Numbered from the stretch's first letter, positions 26,720 through 36,581 are shown. The stretch is 64,000 nucleotides of DNA from JAWWOL01 sp033851545 (GCA_033851545.1 JAWWOO010000074.1:82695-146694); one strand, 5' to 3'. The notes: a model not told the origin generated them from the letters alone. A program made the numbers and translations.

Positions 26720-26720
26720 G
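26641..26720 (+). pseudogene. Relic of a second YHS domain, out of frame
   Basis: Within the permease tail, the frame one base away reads GHHRYAGRGYYFCGTGCRAH, matching the GHAGRTYYFCSDRC segment of the intact YHS domain just upstream. It runs out into unrelated sequence at the next gene. This indicates a former tandem YHS domain disrupted by a frameshift and truncated. Confidence 0.6.
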
Positions 26721-26728
26721 GGCTGGGC

Positions 26729-27610
26729 TCAGGAGCAGGTGCTGCCGCTGTCCACCAGCCACGTCTCGTCCAACCCGCGGACGAGATGCAGGACGACCCC
26801 ACCTGACTGCGCCTCTGCGGCATCCGCGGTTTGGCTGATGATCCGCCAGCCGCTCTTCGGCACGCCGGGGACCTGGCCGTTCACCCCGAACCAGCCGGCT
26901 TCCGCGAGAGGCGACGGTTGACCGCCGGTGCCCGACATGCTCAGGGAAAAGCCGTGTCCGGCGCACCGGCTCGGTGTCGCCTGTTGGAGCGTGCCGGCGG
27001 TTGCAGTCGGCCGCAACGCGCACGGCTTCGGGGTTGCCTGAGTGGCGGTCTCTTCGTAGGCGAGGTAGACGCGCCGCTTGCCGTCGCGTTGCGCGGCCAG
27101 GCGGCACAACGGTGACCAGCCCGTGATGGCGTGCACCTCGGTGCCGGCTGTGAGGAAGCCGGCATCACCGTTCTCTGCCTGAGGTGTCATCCTGTGCGTC
27201 GCGGCGTTGAGCTCACTGAACGAACAGCGCACCCGTAGTTGCACGGGTCCGATCTGCGTGGTGGAGACGGCGAGCCGGCCCATCAGGTCGGCGATGTACT
27301 CGGTGTCGTTGGCCTGCAGGAAGTCGACGTAGTCCACCGATGCGAAGGACGCACCGGACGGGGTCGGTGGGCACCGCGGTGCCTTCCCCGGCGTGGCGGC
27401 GGCCGACGGGGGGCTGCCGACGTTGGCCGACACGGTGGCACTCGGGGCTTCACCAGCCGGCGTGGCCGACTCGACGCTTGGCCGTGCGGCGCTCGATCCT
27501 GACACCTCGGCAGCCGGCTGGGCCGACCCGCTCACGCTGCCGCATCCCGCGGTGAGCACGAGCGCAGCCGCCACGAGCATGCCGCTGCGACGACCTCCAC
27601 GACTGTTCAT
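26729..27610 (-). CDS. Putative lipoprotein, unknown function
   Basis: A 293-residue exported protein with an Arg-rich n-region, a hydrophobic segment and the lipobox LTAGC (Cys about residue 23). A Ser/Ala/Pro linker (about 25-75) tethers a C-terminal domain with several cysteines (PRCPPTP, VRCSFSEL, PLCRLA, CALRP, SRCAGHG), likely disulfide-bonded. I do not recognise the family. It converges with the permease, stop to stop 9 bp apart, and follows an M48 protease gene on the same strand. Confidence 0.65.
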   Translation of the reverse strand: MNSRGGRRSGMLVAAALVLTAGCGSVSGSAQPAAEVSGSSAARPSVESATPAGEAPSATVSANVGSPPSAAATPGKAPRCPPTPSGASFASVDYVDFLQANDTEYIADLMGRLAVSTTQIGPVQLRVRCSFSELNAATHRMTPQAENGDAGFLTAGTEVHAITGWSPLCRLAAQRDGKRRVYLAYEETATQATPKPCALRPTATAGTLQQATPSRCAGHGFSLSMSGTGGQPSPLAEAGWFGVNGQVPGVPKSGWRIISQTADAAEAQSGGVVLHLVRGLDETWLVDSGSTCS

Positions 27611-27687
27611 AGCGCGTCTCCCGGTTGTCCAGCGGCCCGTGCTTCACCGTTGGACGCGCTGGACAGCCGTTCGGTTGCATTTCGTGC

Positions 27688-28791
27688 TCAGTCGGCCGGA
27701 TCGTCGTCGATGATCTCGCCGTCGACGACGTCGTCGTGGTCGGCCGTCCTGGTCGTGCCACCGGGCGTGGACGTACGGGTGCCGCCCATCTTGGCGAAGA
27801 TCCGACCGCCCAACCCGAACGCCTCGTCCCCGACCGACTTGACCAACTTGATCAGCGGGTCGGCCGACTCGTCGATACTGCGTTTGTAGGACTTGGCGGT
27901 GGCCTTCACCTCGTCGGTGAACGAGGCGTGCTGGTCGTCCTCGCGCCGCGGGTAGCTGCCGCCGAGGATGGCTGCGTAGTCCCCGTCGTCGACCCAGCGT
28001 TGCAGCTCCGCCGCCCGCAGGACGGTGAACGGGTGGCTTCGGCCCTCGAGGTTGAGCAGCTTGAGGACACCGTCGCGCAGGTCGCCCGCCGCGTCGTACT
28101 CTGCCGCCTGCTCAAGGAAAGCAGCCTCGTCCATCTCGTAGAGGCGAGCACCGCCGGCCATCTTCATCAGGGAGCGCAGACCGGCCCCGGGATCCTGGCA
28201 GCCGAGCAGCCCGGCCCGGTCGGCGGACAGCTCGGACTTGCGCTGCCACTCCTCGAGGGCACCGATGACCGCGCGCAGCCCGAGGTAGCCCATCGGCACC
28301 CAGGCAGCCCTGGCCGAGAGCCGGATCAAGTGGTGCAGCATCGTTCGGTAGACCGCATGGCCGGACATGACGTGACCGAGCTCGTGGGCCAGCACGAAGC
28401 GCAGCTCGTCCGGCTCGAGCAGGTCGAGCATGCCGGTGCTCACCACGACGAACGGCTTGTCCATGCCCATCGCCATCGCGTAGGCGTTGGGGCTGCGCTC
28501 GACGAACAGCTCGGGCCGCTCCGGCAGGTCCAGGATCGTGACCAGCTCCGCGTACATCGTGTCGACGTCGAGGAACTGCCGGTCGCTGACCCGGACCGAG
28601 GAGGCGAGGTACATCAGCCGGTGGCTGCGCTCGCGGAAGAAGCCGGACAACGCCTTGAGGACCGTATCGAAGCCCGTGAGGGACCGCAGCGCGACCAGGG
28701 CGGAGCGGTCCGCAGGGTGCTCGTACGCCCGGGAGCTGAGCCCGGGCAGCGGAACCCGTCCGCCGGCGATGTGGGTCGTCTGGTCCGTCAC
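27688..28791 (-). CDS. M48-family zinc metalloprotease
   Basis: A 367-residue peptidase with the HExxH zinc site H136-E137-H140 in FVLAHELGHVMSGH, and a downstream Glu/Asp-rich helix (KSELSADRAGLL) that supplies the third ligand. Weak hydrophobic segments suggest membrane association near 160-185. The acidic C-terminal tail is disordered. The role (membrane-protein quality control) is inferred from HtpX-like relatives. GAGGGGA precedes the GTG start. Confidence 0.88.
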   Translation of the reverse strand: MTDQTTHIAGGRVPLPGLSSRAYEHPADRSALVALRSLTGFDTVLKALSGFFRERSHRLMYLASSVRVSDRQFLDVDTMYAELVTILDLPERPELFVERSPNAYAMAMGMDKPFVVVSTGMLDLLEPDELRFVLAHELGHVMSGHAVYRTMLHHLIRLSARAAWVPMGYLGLRAVIGALEEWQRKSELSADRAGLLGCQDPGAGLRSLMKMAGGARLYEMDEAAFLEQAAEYDAAGDLRDGVLKLLNLEGRSHPFTVLRAAELQRWVDDGDYAAILGGSYPRREDDQHASFTDEVKATAKSYKRSIDESADPLIKLVKSVGDEAFGLGGRIFAKMGGTRTSTPGGTTRTADHDDVVDGEIIDDDPAD

Positions 28792-28962
28792 GTTGGTCCC
28801 CTCGCCGTCCTGTCCCGTGCCTTCACCGTACGCCGCTTACGTCAGCCGTTGGGGGCGTGGCCGGCACGGCAGCTCACCGGTTCCGCGCGGAGCTGCAGCG
28901 CGCCGGGTGTGAGTTCGGTTGCATGCGGTTCGCCCCGAGGCCGGTCCGGGCAGACAGTCGAG

Positions 28963-30141
28963 ATGCTGATCGAGGGGCTTCGAGTCCGCCTTGGCCTGGA
29001 CACCGGCCGGATCCCGGGGGTCCGCACGGCCAAGACCACCCTGGCGGCGGTCATTTCCTACGAGGTCGCGCTTGCGGTCACCGGCGACCGGCAGCCCGTG
29101 CTGGCGGCGCTCACCGCACTGCTCGTCATCCAGCTGACGCTCTACGAGACAGTGACCAGTGGGCTGCGCCGGGTGCTCAGCGTGGTCGCCGGGGTGCTGG
29201 TGGCGCTGGGCTTCTCCGACGTCACGGGCATCACCTGGTGGAGCCTGGGGCTGCTCATCCTGTGCTCCCTTGTCGTCGGCCAGCTGCTGCGGGTCGGCAG
29301 CCAGCTGATGGAGGTGCCGATCAGCGCGATGCTCGTCCTGGCCGTCGGGAGCGCCGGGGAGCAGCTGGCCTTCGGCCGGGTGTACGAGACCCTGATCGGC
29401 GCCGGGGTCGGCGTCGGGGTCAACACAGTCATCGCGCCGCCGATGTACGTCCAGCCGGCGGGCGACGCGATCCGGGAGCTGTCGCTGCGGATGGCGGCCG
29501 TACTCCGCCGCGCAGCGAAGGACTTGAGGCACGGCTGGTCGCACGAGGACGCGAAGAGCTGGCTGGACCAGGCACGTCGCCTCGGCGGGGATGTCGACCG
29601 GGCGGAGCGGGCGTTGGCCCGCGCCGAGCAGAGCTTGCGCCTCAACCCGAGGGCGCGGCTGGTCACTCCCGCAGCTCGGCCCAGTCTCCGAGGCGCGCTA
29701 GCTGCGCTGGAGCACGCGTCGGTCTCCGTACGCGGCATCTGCCGGGTCATCGCCGACCGCGCGGAGATGTCTCCGGCGGCGTCGCCACCCGAGCAGGAGC
29801 GGCGGGAGCTGGCCGCGCTGCTCGACGACGTGGCGTTGGCCGTCGAGTCCTTCGGCCGGCTCGCGACGGACGACGTCCGCGGTTCGACGGCCGACGATGC
29901 AGCCCTGCGCAAGGCGCTGGCGCTGGCGCACCAACACCGGGACGCGATGGCTGCCCGCCTGGTCTTCGATGCGGGGGCGGAACCAGCGGTCTGGCCGTTG
30001 CACGGCTCGCTGCTCACCGACATCGACCGGGTCCTGCGTGAGGTGGACCTCGAGGCCGGCTCCGAGGCGCGCGCGGTGCCCCGCGGCGACCGGGAGCGGC
30101 GGTGGCGCCGCCGAGCCGGCTACTCGGGCAGGAACAGGTAG
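28963..30141 (+). CDS. FUSC/aromatic-acid-exporter-like membrane protein
   Basis: A 392-residue protein with an N-terminal membrane bundle of about 5-6 helices (residues about 20-160; AKTTLAAVISYEVA, VLAALTALLVIQLTLYE) matching the FUSC/ArAE domain, and a long soluble helical C-terminal half rich in Arg/Ala/Glu. Export of small aromatic acids is a family-based guess. The ATG lacks a good ribosome-binding site; GTG 28909 is an alternative. It overlaps the convergent methyltransferase gene by 22 bp at the 3' end. Confidence 0.75.
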   Translation: MLIEGLRVRLGLDTGRIPGVRTAKTTLAAVISYEVALAVTGDRQPVLAALTALLVIQLTLYETVTSGLRRVLSVVAGVLVALGFSDVTGITWWSLGLLILCSLVVGQLLRVGSQLMEVPISAMLVLAVGSAGEQLAFGRVYETLIGAGVGVGVNTVIAPPMYVQPAGDAIRELSLRMAAVLRRAAKDLRHGWSHEDAKSWLDQARRLGGDVDRAERALARAEQSLRLNPRARLVTPAARPSLRGALAALEHASVSVRGICRVIADRAEMSPAASPPEQERRELAALLDDVALAVESFGRLATDDVRGSTADDAALRKALALAHQHRDAMAARLVFDAGAEPAVWPLHGSLLTDIDRVLREVDLEAGSEARAVPRGDRERRWRRRAGYSGRNR

Positions 30142-31616
30142 CCGTCGCGGACCAGGTCCCGTACGAGCGGCAGTGCGTCGTCGCGGAGGTCCTCGGCGGC
30201 GAGATCGTAGGCGGGCGCGAGGATCTCGAGCAGTCCGGCGAGGCGCTGCAGCCCGTTGCAGCCGGCCACGACGAGCGCGCCGAACTCGTCGATGCCGGCC
30301 CGGCGGCGCAGCCCGCCCTCCTGCACCAGGGTCTGCGTCTCGACCTCCCAGCCCTCACCCGGGACCGCCCGCTGCCCGAGCCGGACGTCGTCGGCGACGC
30401 GGAGCGCGGTGTGCAGCAGCTCATCGTCGGAGAGGTCGCGGAGGGCCGCGGCCCTGGTCAGCCAGGAGCCGATGGTCGGCCCGAGAGGCTGCTCGACCGG
30501 TTGCAGGTGGCTCTCGACCGAGACGACAGGACGGTCACTTCCGTTGCGGCGCAAGGAGATCAGCCCGAAACCGATCGCCTCGACATCGTGCGCGTCGAAC
30601 CAGGCCAGCCAGTCGTCGTACAACGACGCGTAGAGGTCGCCGTCAGCGCTGTCGTCGCCGCTGTCCCTGAGCCAGAGGGCCGCGTACTCCGCAGGGTCCT
30701 GCAGCTCGCGCTGCACCACGAGGGCGTCACAGCCGGTGCCGGCGAGCCAGCCCTCGAGCCGCTCGGTCCAGTCCGTCTCCCGCACGTACAGCCAGTTGGC
30801 CAACAGCTGCGCGGTGCCGCCGTCGGTGAGGTGCCCCGGCGCGCTGTGCACGATCCGCCGGCAGACCTCGTCGCCTGGCAGGCCGCTGTCCCGGTAGAGG
30901 AAGCGGCCGGCCGGGGCGACGACGAACGGCGGGTTGGACACCACCAGGTCGAAGCGCCGGCCGTCGACAGGGGCGAACAGGTCGCCCTCGAGCAGCTCCC
31001 ACCCTGGTACGGCGGACAATGCCGCGGTCATCCCGGCGAGGTGCAGTGCCCGCGGGTTGCGGTCGGTCGCCGTGACGGACGACGCGTGGTCGGACAGGTG
31101 CAGGGCCTGGACCCCCGAGCCGGTGCCGAGGTCCAGCGCCGTGCCGACCGGGTCCCGTACGGTGGCCTGGGCAAGGGTGACCGAGGCGCCGCCCACGCCC
31201 AGGACGTGGTCGCGCCGCAACCGGCTGCCCCGGGCAGCGACGTCGGACACCACGAACCAGCCGGCCCCGGGCTCCCCGTACGGCCGGACGTCCAGCCCCG
31301 CCCGCATCGAGTCGGCGCCGGCGACCAGGAGTCCCATGGCGACGGCCTCGTCGAGGGTCAGCGGGTCGAGGGCTGCGGCGCACTGCTGGGCCGGGACTGC
31401 CTTGCCCAGCAGGAACAAACGGACCAACGTGGACATCGCAGACCCGTCACGCGTGGCTCTCAGCGCGGGGGCCGGATCGCCTGCCGCGAGGGCGTCGTGA
31501 GCTTGCGGAGAAAGCGCCCGGGGAACCCCGTCGACCGTGTACCCTGCGGCGAGCAGCGCTTGTCGCAACCGGCGGAGACCGTCGGGCTGGGCGGGCGCGG
31601 GGGACAGGCTCGACAT
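30120..31616 (-). CDS. N5-glutamine/N6-adenine-type SAM methyltransferase (HemK/RlmG-like)
   Basis: A 498-residue class I methyltransferase. Seen: a helical N-terminal domain (about 1-150), the SAM loop DLGTGSGVQAL (about 165), and the catalytic NPPF motif (SNPPFVVAP, about 240), typical of enzymes methylating amide or exocyclic N, including rRNA guanine N2. The C-terminal about 200 residues form an additional domain. The target is not determinable. ATG 31616 was chosen because the frame further upstream is a shadow of the opposite-strand gene. Confidence 0.82.
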   Translation of the reverse strand: MSSLSPAPAQPDGLRRLRQALLAAGYTVDGVPRALSPQAHDALAAGDPAPALRATRDGSAMSTLVRLFLLGKAVPAQQCAAALDPLTLDEAVAMGLLVAGADSMRAGLDVRPYGEPGAGWFVVSDVAARGSRLRRDHVLGVGGASVTLAQATVRDPVGTALDLGTGSGVQALHLSDHASSVTATDRNPRALHLAGMTAALSAVPGWELLEGDLFAPVDGRRFDLVVSNPPFVVAPAGRFLYRDSGLPGDEVCRRIVHSAPGHLTDGGTAQLLANWLYVRETDWTERLEGWLAGTGCDALVVQRELQDPAEYAALWLRDSGDDSADGDLYASLYDDWLAWFDAHDVEAIGFGLISLRRNGSDRPVVSVESHLQPVEQPLGPTIGSWLTRAAALRDLSDDELLHTALRVADDVRLGQRAVPGEGWEVETQTLVQEGGLRRRAGIDEFGALVVAGCNGLQRLAGLLEILAPAYDLAAEDLRDDALPLVRDLVRDGYLFLPE

Positions 31617-31697
31617 GGCACCCACTGTTTCATGGGCGCCACGGGGGGCAACGCTTGCAGTCGCGGCACCAGGCCGGGACACGAGGGGAAGACCGTC

Positions 31698-33593
31698 ATG
31701 TCCGAGCACGGGTCCGCGGGGGACGCAGACGACAGAGGCGGCTTCGTCCCGCCCTCGACGCCGCACGATGCAGGGAGCGCCGACCACGCGTTCGACGTGA
31801 CGCCGACCGGTGACGACGTCATCGGCTCGTCCGAGCCGCAGAAGCCGCGGCGCGCTCCGGTGCTGCTGGCGATGGTTGCCGTGCTCGTGCTGGTCCTGGC
31901 CGGGGGCGCCGTAGCCTTCGTGAGGTCCGGCTCGACCGCAGCGGGTGCGCTGACGAAGCTGGTGCCCGGCGGGAGCTACGGCTACCTGCAGCTCGACCTC
32001 AAGCAGTCCTCCTCCGCCGGCCTCTACGAATACCTCTCGCACTTCCCCGGCTCGCCGGCCACCAAGCCGGACGCGCACAAGGGCACCTTCCGCGACACGC
32101 TGCTCGGCTCGGTGTTCACCAGCAGCAACAAGATCGACTACTCCCGCGACATCCAGCCGTGGCTCGGCTCCTCCGCCGGCATCGCCGTGTTCCGCGGGCC
32201 CAATGGTGACCCGGTGCCGCTGGTGGTCGTCGCCACGACCGACCCCGCCAAGGCCAAGGAAGGCCTCGCCCGGATCCGTACGACCGATTCCTCGTTCGCC
32301 TACGACATCGTCGACGGCGACGTCCTGCTGGCTCAGCACCAGGCGGACCTCGATGCCGCGCAGGCTCAGGCCAAGGCGGCCGCGTTGCCGTCCTCAGGCA
32401 GCTATGCGGCTGACATCGCCACGTTGCCCAGCGGCAGCCTGGTCACGATGTGGGCCGACCTCGACAAGATCGGTGCCGCGGCCAAGTCCGCGATGACCAA
32501 GGCTTGTGTGGCCGGATCCTCCCTCAGCGGGGCCTGCTCCACGTTCAACAACTTCAGCAGTCTCGGCGTGCTGGGCGGCCTCGGCGGCACCGTGACCGCC
32601 GGTGGCCGGCTGGCCCTCGGCATCTCCGTGGCGGACAAGGTCGCGACGCTGACCGTACGCGAGCTCGGGCACAAGGCGTCGGCCGGCAAGGCGACAGTCG
32701 GCGACGAGATCAAGGGCCTGCCGGCCGACACGACCGGCGCCATCGCCCTGGGCGACGTCTCGAGCGGCATCAACCAGGCGTTCAAGTCGCTCGGTACGGC
32801 CTTCGGCGCCGTGCTCGGCGGGGGGATGTACGCGACCTCCTCGGGCGGGATGGCCGTCTCCTCCGCCATGGCTCCGACACCTATGTCCAGCGGCGCGACC
32901 GACGGGTTGATCTACGGTTCTGCTGCGCCGATGGCCCCTGCCGCCGTGGCCTCCATGATGGCGGCGCTCCCGTCGCCGTTCCCGTCCGCCTACCCGGCTG
33001 CCGTCCCCTCGGGGGCGGCCGACGCCAGCACGATGCCAGATCTGTCGATGAAGGGCAGCACTTCGCCGATCGATCCGACCCAGCAGATCATCGACTCGCT
33101 CAAGCAGGCCACGGGCCTCACCTTCCCGGGTGACTTCACCGCGCTGCTGGGCGACCGGTCGGTGATCGCCGTGGGCGACGTGCCGCTGAACGCCTCCTCG
33201 CTCAAGGACCTGCAGGTCGGCATCCGCAGTCACCCCAAGGACCCGGCCAAGGCGCAGACCCTGGCCCAGACCCTGATCCAGCACGTCTCCTCCACCGGCA
33301 TCCCGTTCACGCTCGCCACCAAGACGGCCGGCGACGACTTCGTCCTGGCCAGCAGCCAGGCCTACGCCGACGCGCTCGCCGGCAATGGCAAGCTCGGCGA
33401 CAACGCCCAGTTCACCGCCGCGATGGGTGACCTGTCCGGCGCCCATTTCGCGGCCTACGTCGACCTGTCGAAGTTCACCGGCATCCTCAGCGCCACCCCG
33501 CAGAAGGCGTTCAGCGGGTTCAAGGCACTCGGCATCGTGGAGCGCACGGACGGTGCGGACGCGGTCATCCAGCTCAAGCTGCTCGCCGGCTGA
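31698..33593 (+). CDS. DUF3352 single-pass membrane protein
   Basis: A 631-residue protein. Seen: a charged cytoplasmic N-terminus (1-48), one membrane segment (about 52-72, LLAMVAVLVLVLAGG), then a large extracytoplasmic domain starting LVPGGSYGYLQLDLK, the hallmark of DUF3352. A Met/Ser/Ala/Pro-rich insertion occupies about 375-440. Function unknown in the family. ATG 31698 has GAGGGGAAG upstream; it is divergent from the methyltransferase gene. Confidence 0.8.
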   Translation: MSEHGSAGDADDRGGFVPPSTPHDAGSADHAFDVTPTGDDVIGSSEPQKPRRAPVLLAMVAVLVLVLAGGAVAFVRSGSTAAGALTKLVPGGSYGYLQLDLKQSSSAGLYEYLSHFPGSPATKPDAHKGTFRDTLLGSVFTSSNKIDYSRDIQPWLGSSAGIAVFRGPNGDPVPLVVVATTDPAKAKEGLARIRTTDSSFAYDIVDGDVLLAQHQADLDAAQAQAKAAALPSSGSYAADIATLPSGSLVTMWADLDKIGAAAKSAMTKACVAGSSLSGACSTFNNFSSLGVLGGLGGTVTAGGRLALGISVADKVATLTVRELGHKASAGKATVGDEIKGLPADTTGAIALGDVSSGINQAFKSLGTAFGAVLGGGMYATSSGGMAVSSAMAPTPMSSGATDGLIYGSAAPMAPAAVASMMAALPSPFPSAYPAAVPSGAADASTMPDLSMKGSTSPIDPTQQIIDSLKQATGLTFPGDFTALLGDRSVIAVGDVPLNASSLKDLQVGIRSHPKDPAKAQTLAQTLIQHVSSTGIPFTLATKTAGDDFVLASSQAYADALAGNGKLGDNAQFTAAMGDLSGAHFAAYVDLSKFTGILSATPQKAFSGFKALGIVERTDGADAVIQLKLLAG

Positions 33594-33660
33594 CCGGTCG
33601 GCGGCGCGAGACCTCGTGGTCGACCGCGATCCTGCCGGATGCACATGGCATGCTCGGCCG

Positions 33661-35766
33661 ATGAGCCAGACACCTGACGAGCAGCCGCTGTCGTTCCCCA
33701 GGCACTCCGCGCGCACCCAGCGGTTCACCCTCGGCCAGCCGCGCAGTGTGGCTGTCGCCGAGGACGGGTCGCGGGTCGTGTTCCTGCGCTCCGGCAGCGG
33801 AACCGACCCGGCCAACGCGCTCTGGGTCTATGACGTGCTGGCCGGCGAGGAGCGACTGGTTGCCGACGCCACAGCGCTGCTCGGGGCCGGCGAGGACGAG
33901 CTGCCGCCCGAGGAGCGCGCACGTCGCGAGCGGCTGCGCGAGGGGGCGGGCGGCATCGTCGCGTACGCGATCGACCCCTCGGCGAGCGTCGCCTCGTTCG
34001 CCCTGTCCGGCCGGCTGTTCCTCGCCGACCTGACCTCGGGAGAGGTCACCGAGCTGCCCACCGCCGGCCCGGTCGTCGACCCGAGGGTCGACCCGACCGG
34101 CACCCGCGTCGCGTACGTCACGGGCGGCGCCCTGCACGTCGTCGAGCGCTCCGGCGGCACGTCGGTCGAGCTGGCCGGAGAGGCCGACGAGCAGGTCGGC
34201 TGGGGCCTGGCCGAGTTCATCGCCGCCGAGGAGATGGACCGGATGCGGGGCTACTGGTGGGCCCCGGACGGCCAGCAGGTCCTTGCGGCCAGGGTCGACG
34301 AGTCGCCGGTCCAGCGCTGGCACATCGCCGACCCCGCCAACCCTGACCGCCCGGCCCAGGACGTCGGCTACCCGGCCGCCGGCACGGCCAACGCCGTGGT
34401 GACCGCTGCCATCGTCGACCTCGACGGCGGCAAGGTCGAGATCGCTTGGGACGTAAGCGATCTGCCCTATCTGGTGAGCGCTGGCTGGCCCCGGGAGCGT
34501 CCGCCGTTCGTCGTCGTCCAGAGCCGGGACCAGCGGCGCCTCATCGTCCTCGAGGTCGAGCCCCAGACCGGCGCCACCACCGTCGCACGGGAGGACGCCG
34601 ACCCGACCTGGGTGGACATCAACCCCGGCGTACCTGCCTGGCTCGGCGACGGCCGGCTGGTCTGGCTGGCCGACGCCGCCGAGACCCGGAGGCTGTTCGT
34701 CGGCGACGAGCCGGTGACCCCCGACGGTTTGCAGGTCTCGGCCGTGCTGGGCACCGGGACCGACTGGGTCCTGCTCGAGGCATCCACGGAGCCGGTCGAG
34801 AGCCATGTCTGGCGCTGGTCACCGCACGGGCTGGAGCAGGTCACGACGGTCCCCGGGATCCACCGCGCCGTCGCCGGGGGAGACGTGGTGGCGCTCGCCT
34901 CTGCGACGCTCGACCGGGTCGGCACCCGCTGGTCGATCTCCGTCGCGGGTGCGGAGGTCGCCGAGCTGGTCTCGTACGCCGAGCAGCCCCGCATCCAGCC
35001 GGCGCCGACGTTGCTCAGGACGGGCGACCGGGAGCTCCGTACCGCGTTGCTCCTCCCGTCCGACGGCGTGCGGCCGAGCGGCCCGCTGCCCGTGGTGATG
35101 GATCCGTACGGAGGGCCGCACGCCCAGCGGGTGCTCTCCGCACGCAGTGCTTATCTGTCCTCGCAGTGGCTGGCCGACCAGGGGTTCGCGGTGGTCATCG
35201 CCGACGGCCGGGGTACGCCCGGGCGCGGGCCGGCGTGGGACCGGACGGTGGCCTTCGACCTCGCCAACCCGGTGCTCGAGGACCAGGTCGACGCCCTGCA
35301 CGGGGTCGCGAAGCAGCACCCCGGCGAGCTCGACCTCGACCGGGTCGGGATCCGCGGCTGGTCCTTCGGCGGCTACCTCGCGGCGCTCGCCGTGATCAGA
35401 CGACCGGACGTCTTCCACGCCGCCGTCGCCGGGGCCCCCGTCACCGACTGGCGGCTCTACGACACGCACTACACCGAGCGCTACCTCGGCCACCCCGACG
35501 AGCGGCCCGACGCGTACGCCGGGTCCTCCCTGCTCGAGGACGCGCACAAGCTCGAGCGCCCGCTGATGCTGGTCCACGGCCTGGCCGACGACAACGTGGT
35601 CTTCGCCCACACCCTGCGGCTGTCGTCGGCGTTGCTCGCCGCCGGCCGGGCGCACACGGTGCTGCCGTTGTCGGGCGTCACGCACATGACACCGCAGGAG
35701 GTCGTCGCCGAGAATCTGCTGCTCCTGCAGGTCGCCTTCCTCAAGGAATCCCTCGGCGGCTTCTGA
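33661..35766 (+). CDS. S9 prolyl oligopeptidase (dipeptidyl-peptidase IV-like, S9B)
   Basis: A 701-residue cytoplasmic serine peptidase. An N-terminal beta-propeller (about 1-430, including the DPPIV-like EFIAAEEMDR glutamate pair that binds the substrate N-terminus) is followed by an alpha/beta hydrolase domain with nucleophile S568 (GWSFGGYL), Asp in LADDNV and His in VTHMT. The double-Glu motif argues for N-terminal dipeptide release. CATGCT lies 6 nt before the ATG, a weak leaderless -10. Confidence 0.9.
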   Translation: MSQTPDEQPLSFPRHSARTQRFTLGQPRSVAVAEDGSRVVFLRSGSGTDPANALWVYDVLAGEERLVADATALLGAGEDELPPEERARRERLREGAGGIVAYAIDPSASVASFALSGRLFLADLTSGEVTELPTAGPVVDPRVDPTGTRVAYVTGGALHVVERSGGTSVELAGEADEQVGWGLAEFIAAEEMDRMRGYWWAPDGQQVLAARVDESPVQRWHIADPANPDRPAQDVGYPAAGTANAVVTAAIVDLDGGKVEIAWDVSDLPYLVSAGWPRERPPFVVVQSRDQRRLIVLEVEPQTGATTVAREDADPTWVDINPGVPAWLGDGRLVWLADAAETRRLFVGDEPVTPDGLQVSAVLGTGTDWVLLEASTEPVESHVWRWSPHGLEQVTTVPGIHRAVAGGDVVALASATLDRVGTRWSISVAGAEVAELVSYAEQPRIQPAPTLLRTGDRELRTALLLPSDGVRPSGPLPVVMDPYGGPHAQRVLSARSAYLSSQWLADQGFAVVIADGRGTPGRGPAWDRTVAFDLANPVLEDQVDALHGVAKQHPGELDLDRVGIRGWSFGGYLAALAVIRRPDVFHAAVAGAPVTDWRLYDTHYTERYLGHPDERPDAYAGSSLLEDAHKLERPLMLVHGLADDNVVFAHTLRLSSALLAAGRAHTVLPLSGVTHMTPQEVVAENLLLLQVAFLKESLGGF

Positions 35767-35770
35767 GCCG

Positions 35771-35826
35771 CTGCAGTACTGCACAGCGGGCGCCCCGCCG
35801 CCCCGCCTGCGGTACTGCGACGCGGG
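35771..35826. repeat. Short direct repeat between convergent genes
   Basis: CTGCAGTACTGCACAGCGGG (35771-35790) recurs as CTGCGGTACTGCGACGCGGG (35807-35826), 17 of 20 matches, in the gap between the S9 peptidase stop and the plsC stop. No T-tract. Purpose unclear. Confidence 0.4.
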
Positions 35827-35834
35827 TTGAGCCT

Positions 35835-36581
35835 TCAGCCGGCGCTGCCGGACACCCGTTCGGCCTTGTCCATCGCGGCCGCCTCGTCGGGGCTCGGGGC
35901 GCTGCCGCCGAGGTGGGCAGGCAGCCACCAGTCGTCGCCGTCGACCGGCTTCATCGGGTTGCGCTCCTGCGCGGCGGCGAGCAGCTCCTTGATCGCGTCG
36001 GACAGCCGGGCCGTCAGCGCACCCAGGCTCTCGCCGGGCAGCGGAGTCAACGGCTCACCGACCACCACCGTCACCCGTACGTGCCGGCGCAGCTTGGGCT
36101 TGCGGTGCTTGGTCCAGATCCGCTGGCCGCCCCACACCGCCACGGGGATCAGCGGAACGCCGGCGTCGATGGCCATCCGCGCGGCGCCGTTCTTCAGCTG
36201 CTTAACCGTGAACGAGAGGCTGATGGTCGCCTCGGGGAACACCCCGACCACCTCGCCGGCCTTGAGGGCCCGCAGCGCAGCGTTGAACGACGCTGCGCCG
36301 GCCGAGCGGTCAACGGAGATGTGCCTCATCCCGCGCATCAGGGGACCCGCCACCCAATGCCGGAAGATCTCCTGCTTGGCCATGAACCGGACGAGCCGCT
36401 TCGACGGGAGCCCGCTCGCGCCGACGATGATGAAGTCCAGGTAGCTGATGTGGTTGCTGGCGACGATCGCCCCGCCGGTACGCGGGATGTGCTGCGCGCC
36501 CTCGATCGACAGCTTCAGGTCCAGTGCGCGGAAGACGGTCAACGCCGTGGCGATCACGGGTCGGTACACCAGCTCGGCCAT
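35835..36581 (-). CDS. plsC: 1-acylglycerol-3-phosphate O-acyltransferase (PlsC family)
   Basis: A 248-residue acyltransferase making phosphatidic acid or a related lipid. Seen: the HX4D site H44-D49 (NHISYLDF), the glycerophosphate-binding VFPEATIS (block III), and block IV VPLIPVAVWGG. Several paralogues occur in actinobacterial genomes, so the exact acceptor is uncertain. TAGCCT (36594-36589) ends 7 nt before the ATG, a leaderless start divergent from clpS. Confidence 0.88.
   Translation of the reverse strand: MAELVYRPVIATALTVFRALDLKLSIEGAQHIPRTGGAIVASNHISYLDFIIVGASGLPSKRLVRFMAKQEIFRHWVAGPLMRGMRHISVDRSAGAASFNAALRALKAGEVVGVFPEATISLSFTVKQLKNGAARMAIDAGVPLIPVAVWGGQRIWTKHRKPKLRRHVRVTVVVGEPLTPLPGESLGALTARLSDAIKELLAAAQERNPMKPVDGDDWWLPAHLGGSAPSPDEAAAMDKAERVSGSAG

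Noticed and set aside
27625..28962. Upstream extension of the FUSC-like frame over the M48 gene
   Set aside because: It is antisense to an intact metalloprotease, has low-complexity His/Asp/Arg content and lacks family similarity before residue MLIEGL.
32860..33050. Met/Ser/Pro-rich insertion in the DUF3352 protein as a possible metal-binding domain
   Set aside because: Methionines are isolated among Ala/Ser/Pro with no MxxM clustering; it looks like a disordered linker.
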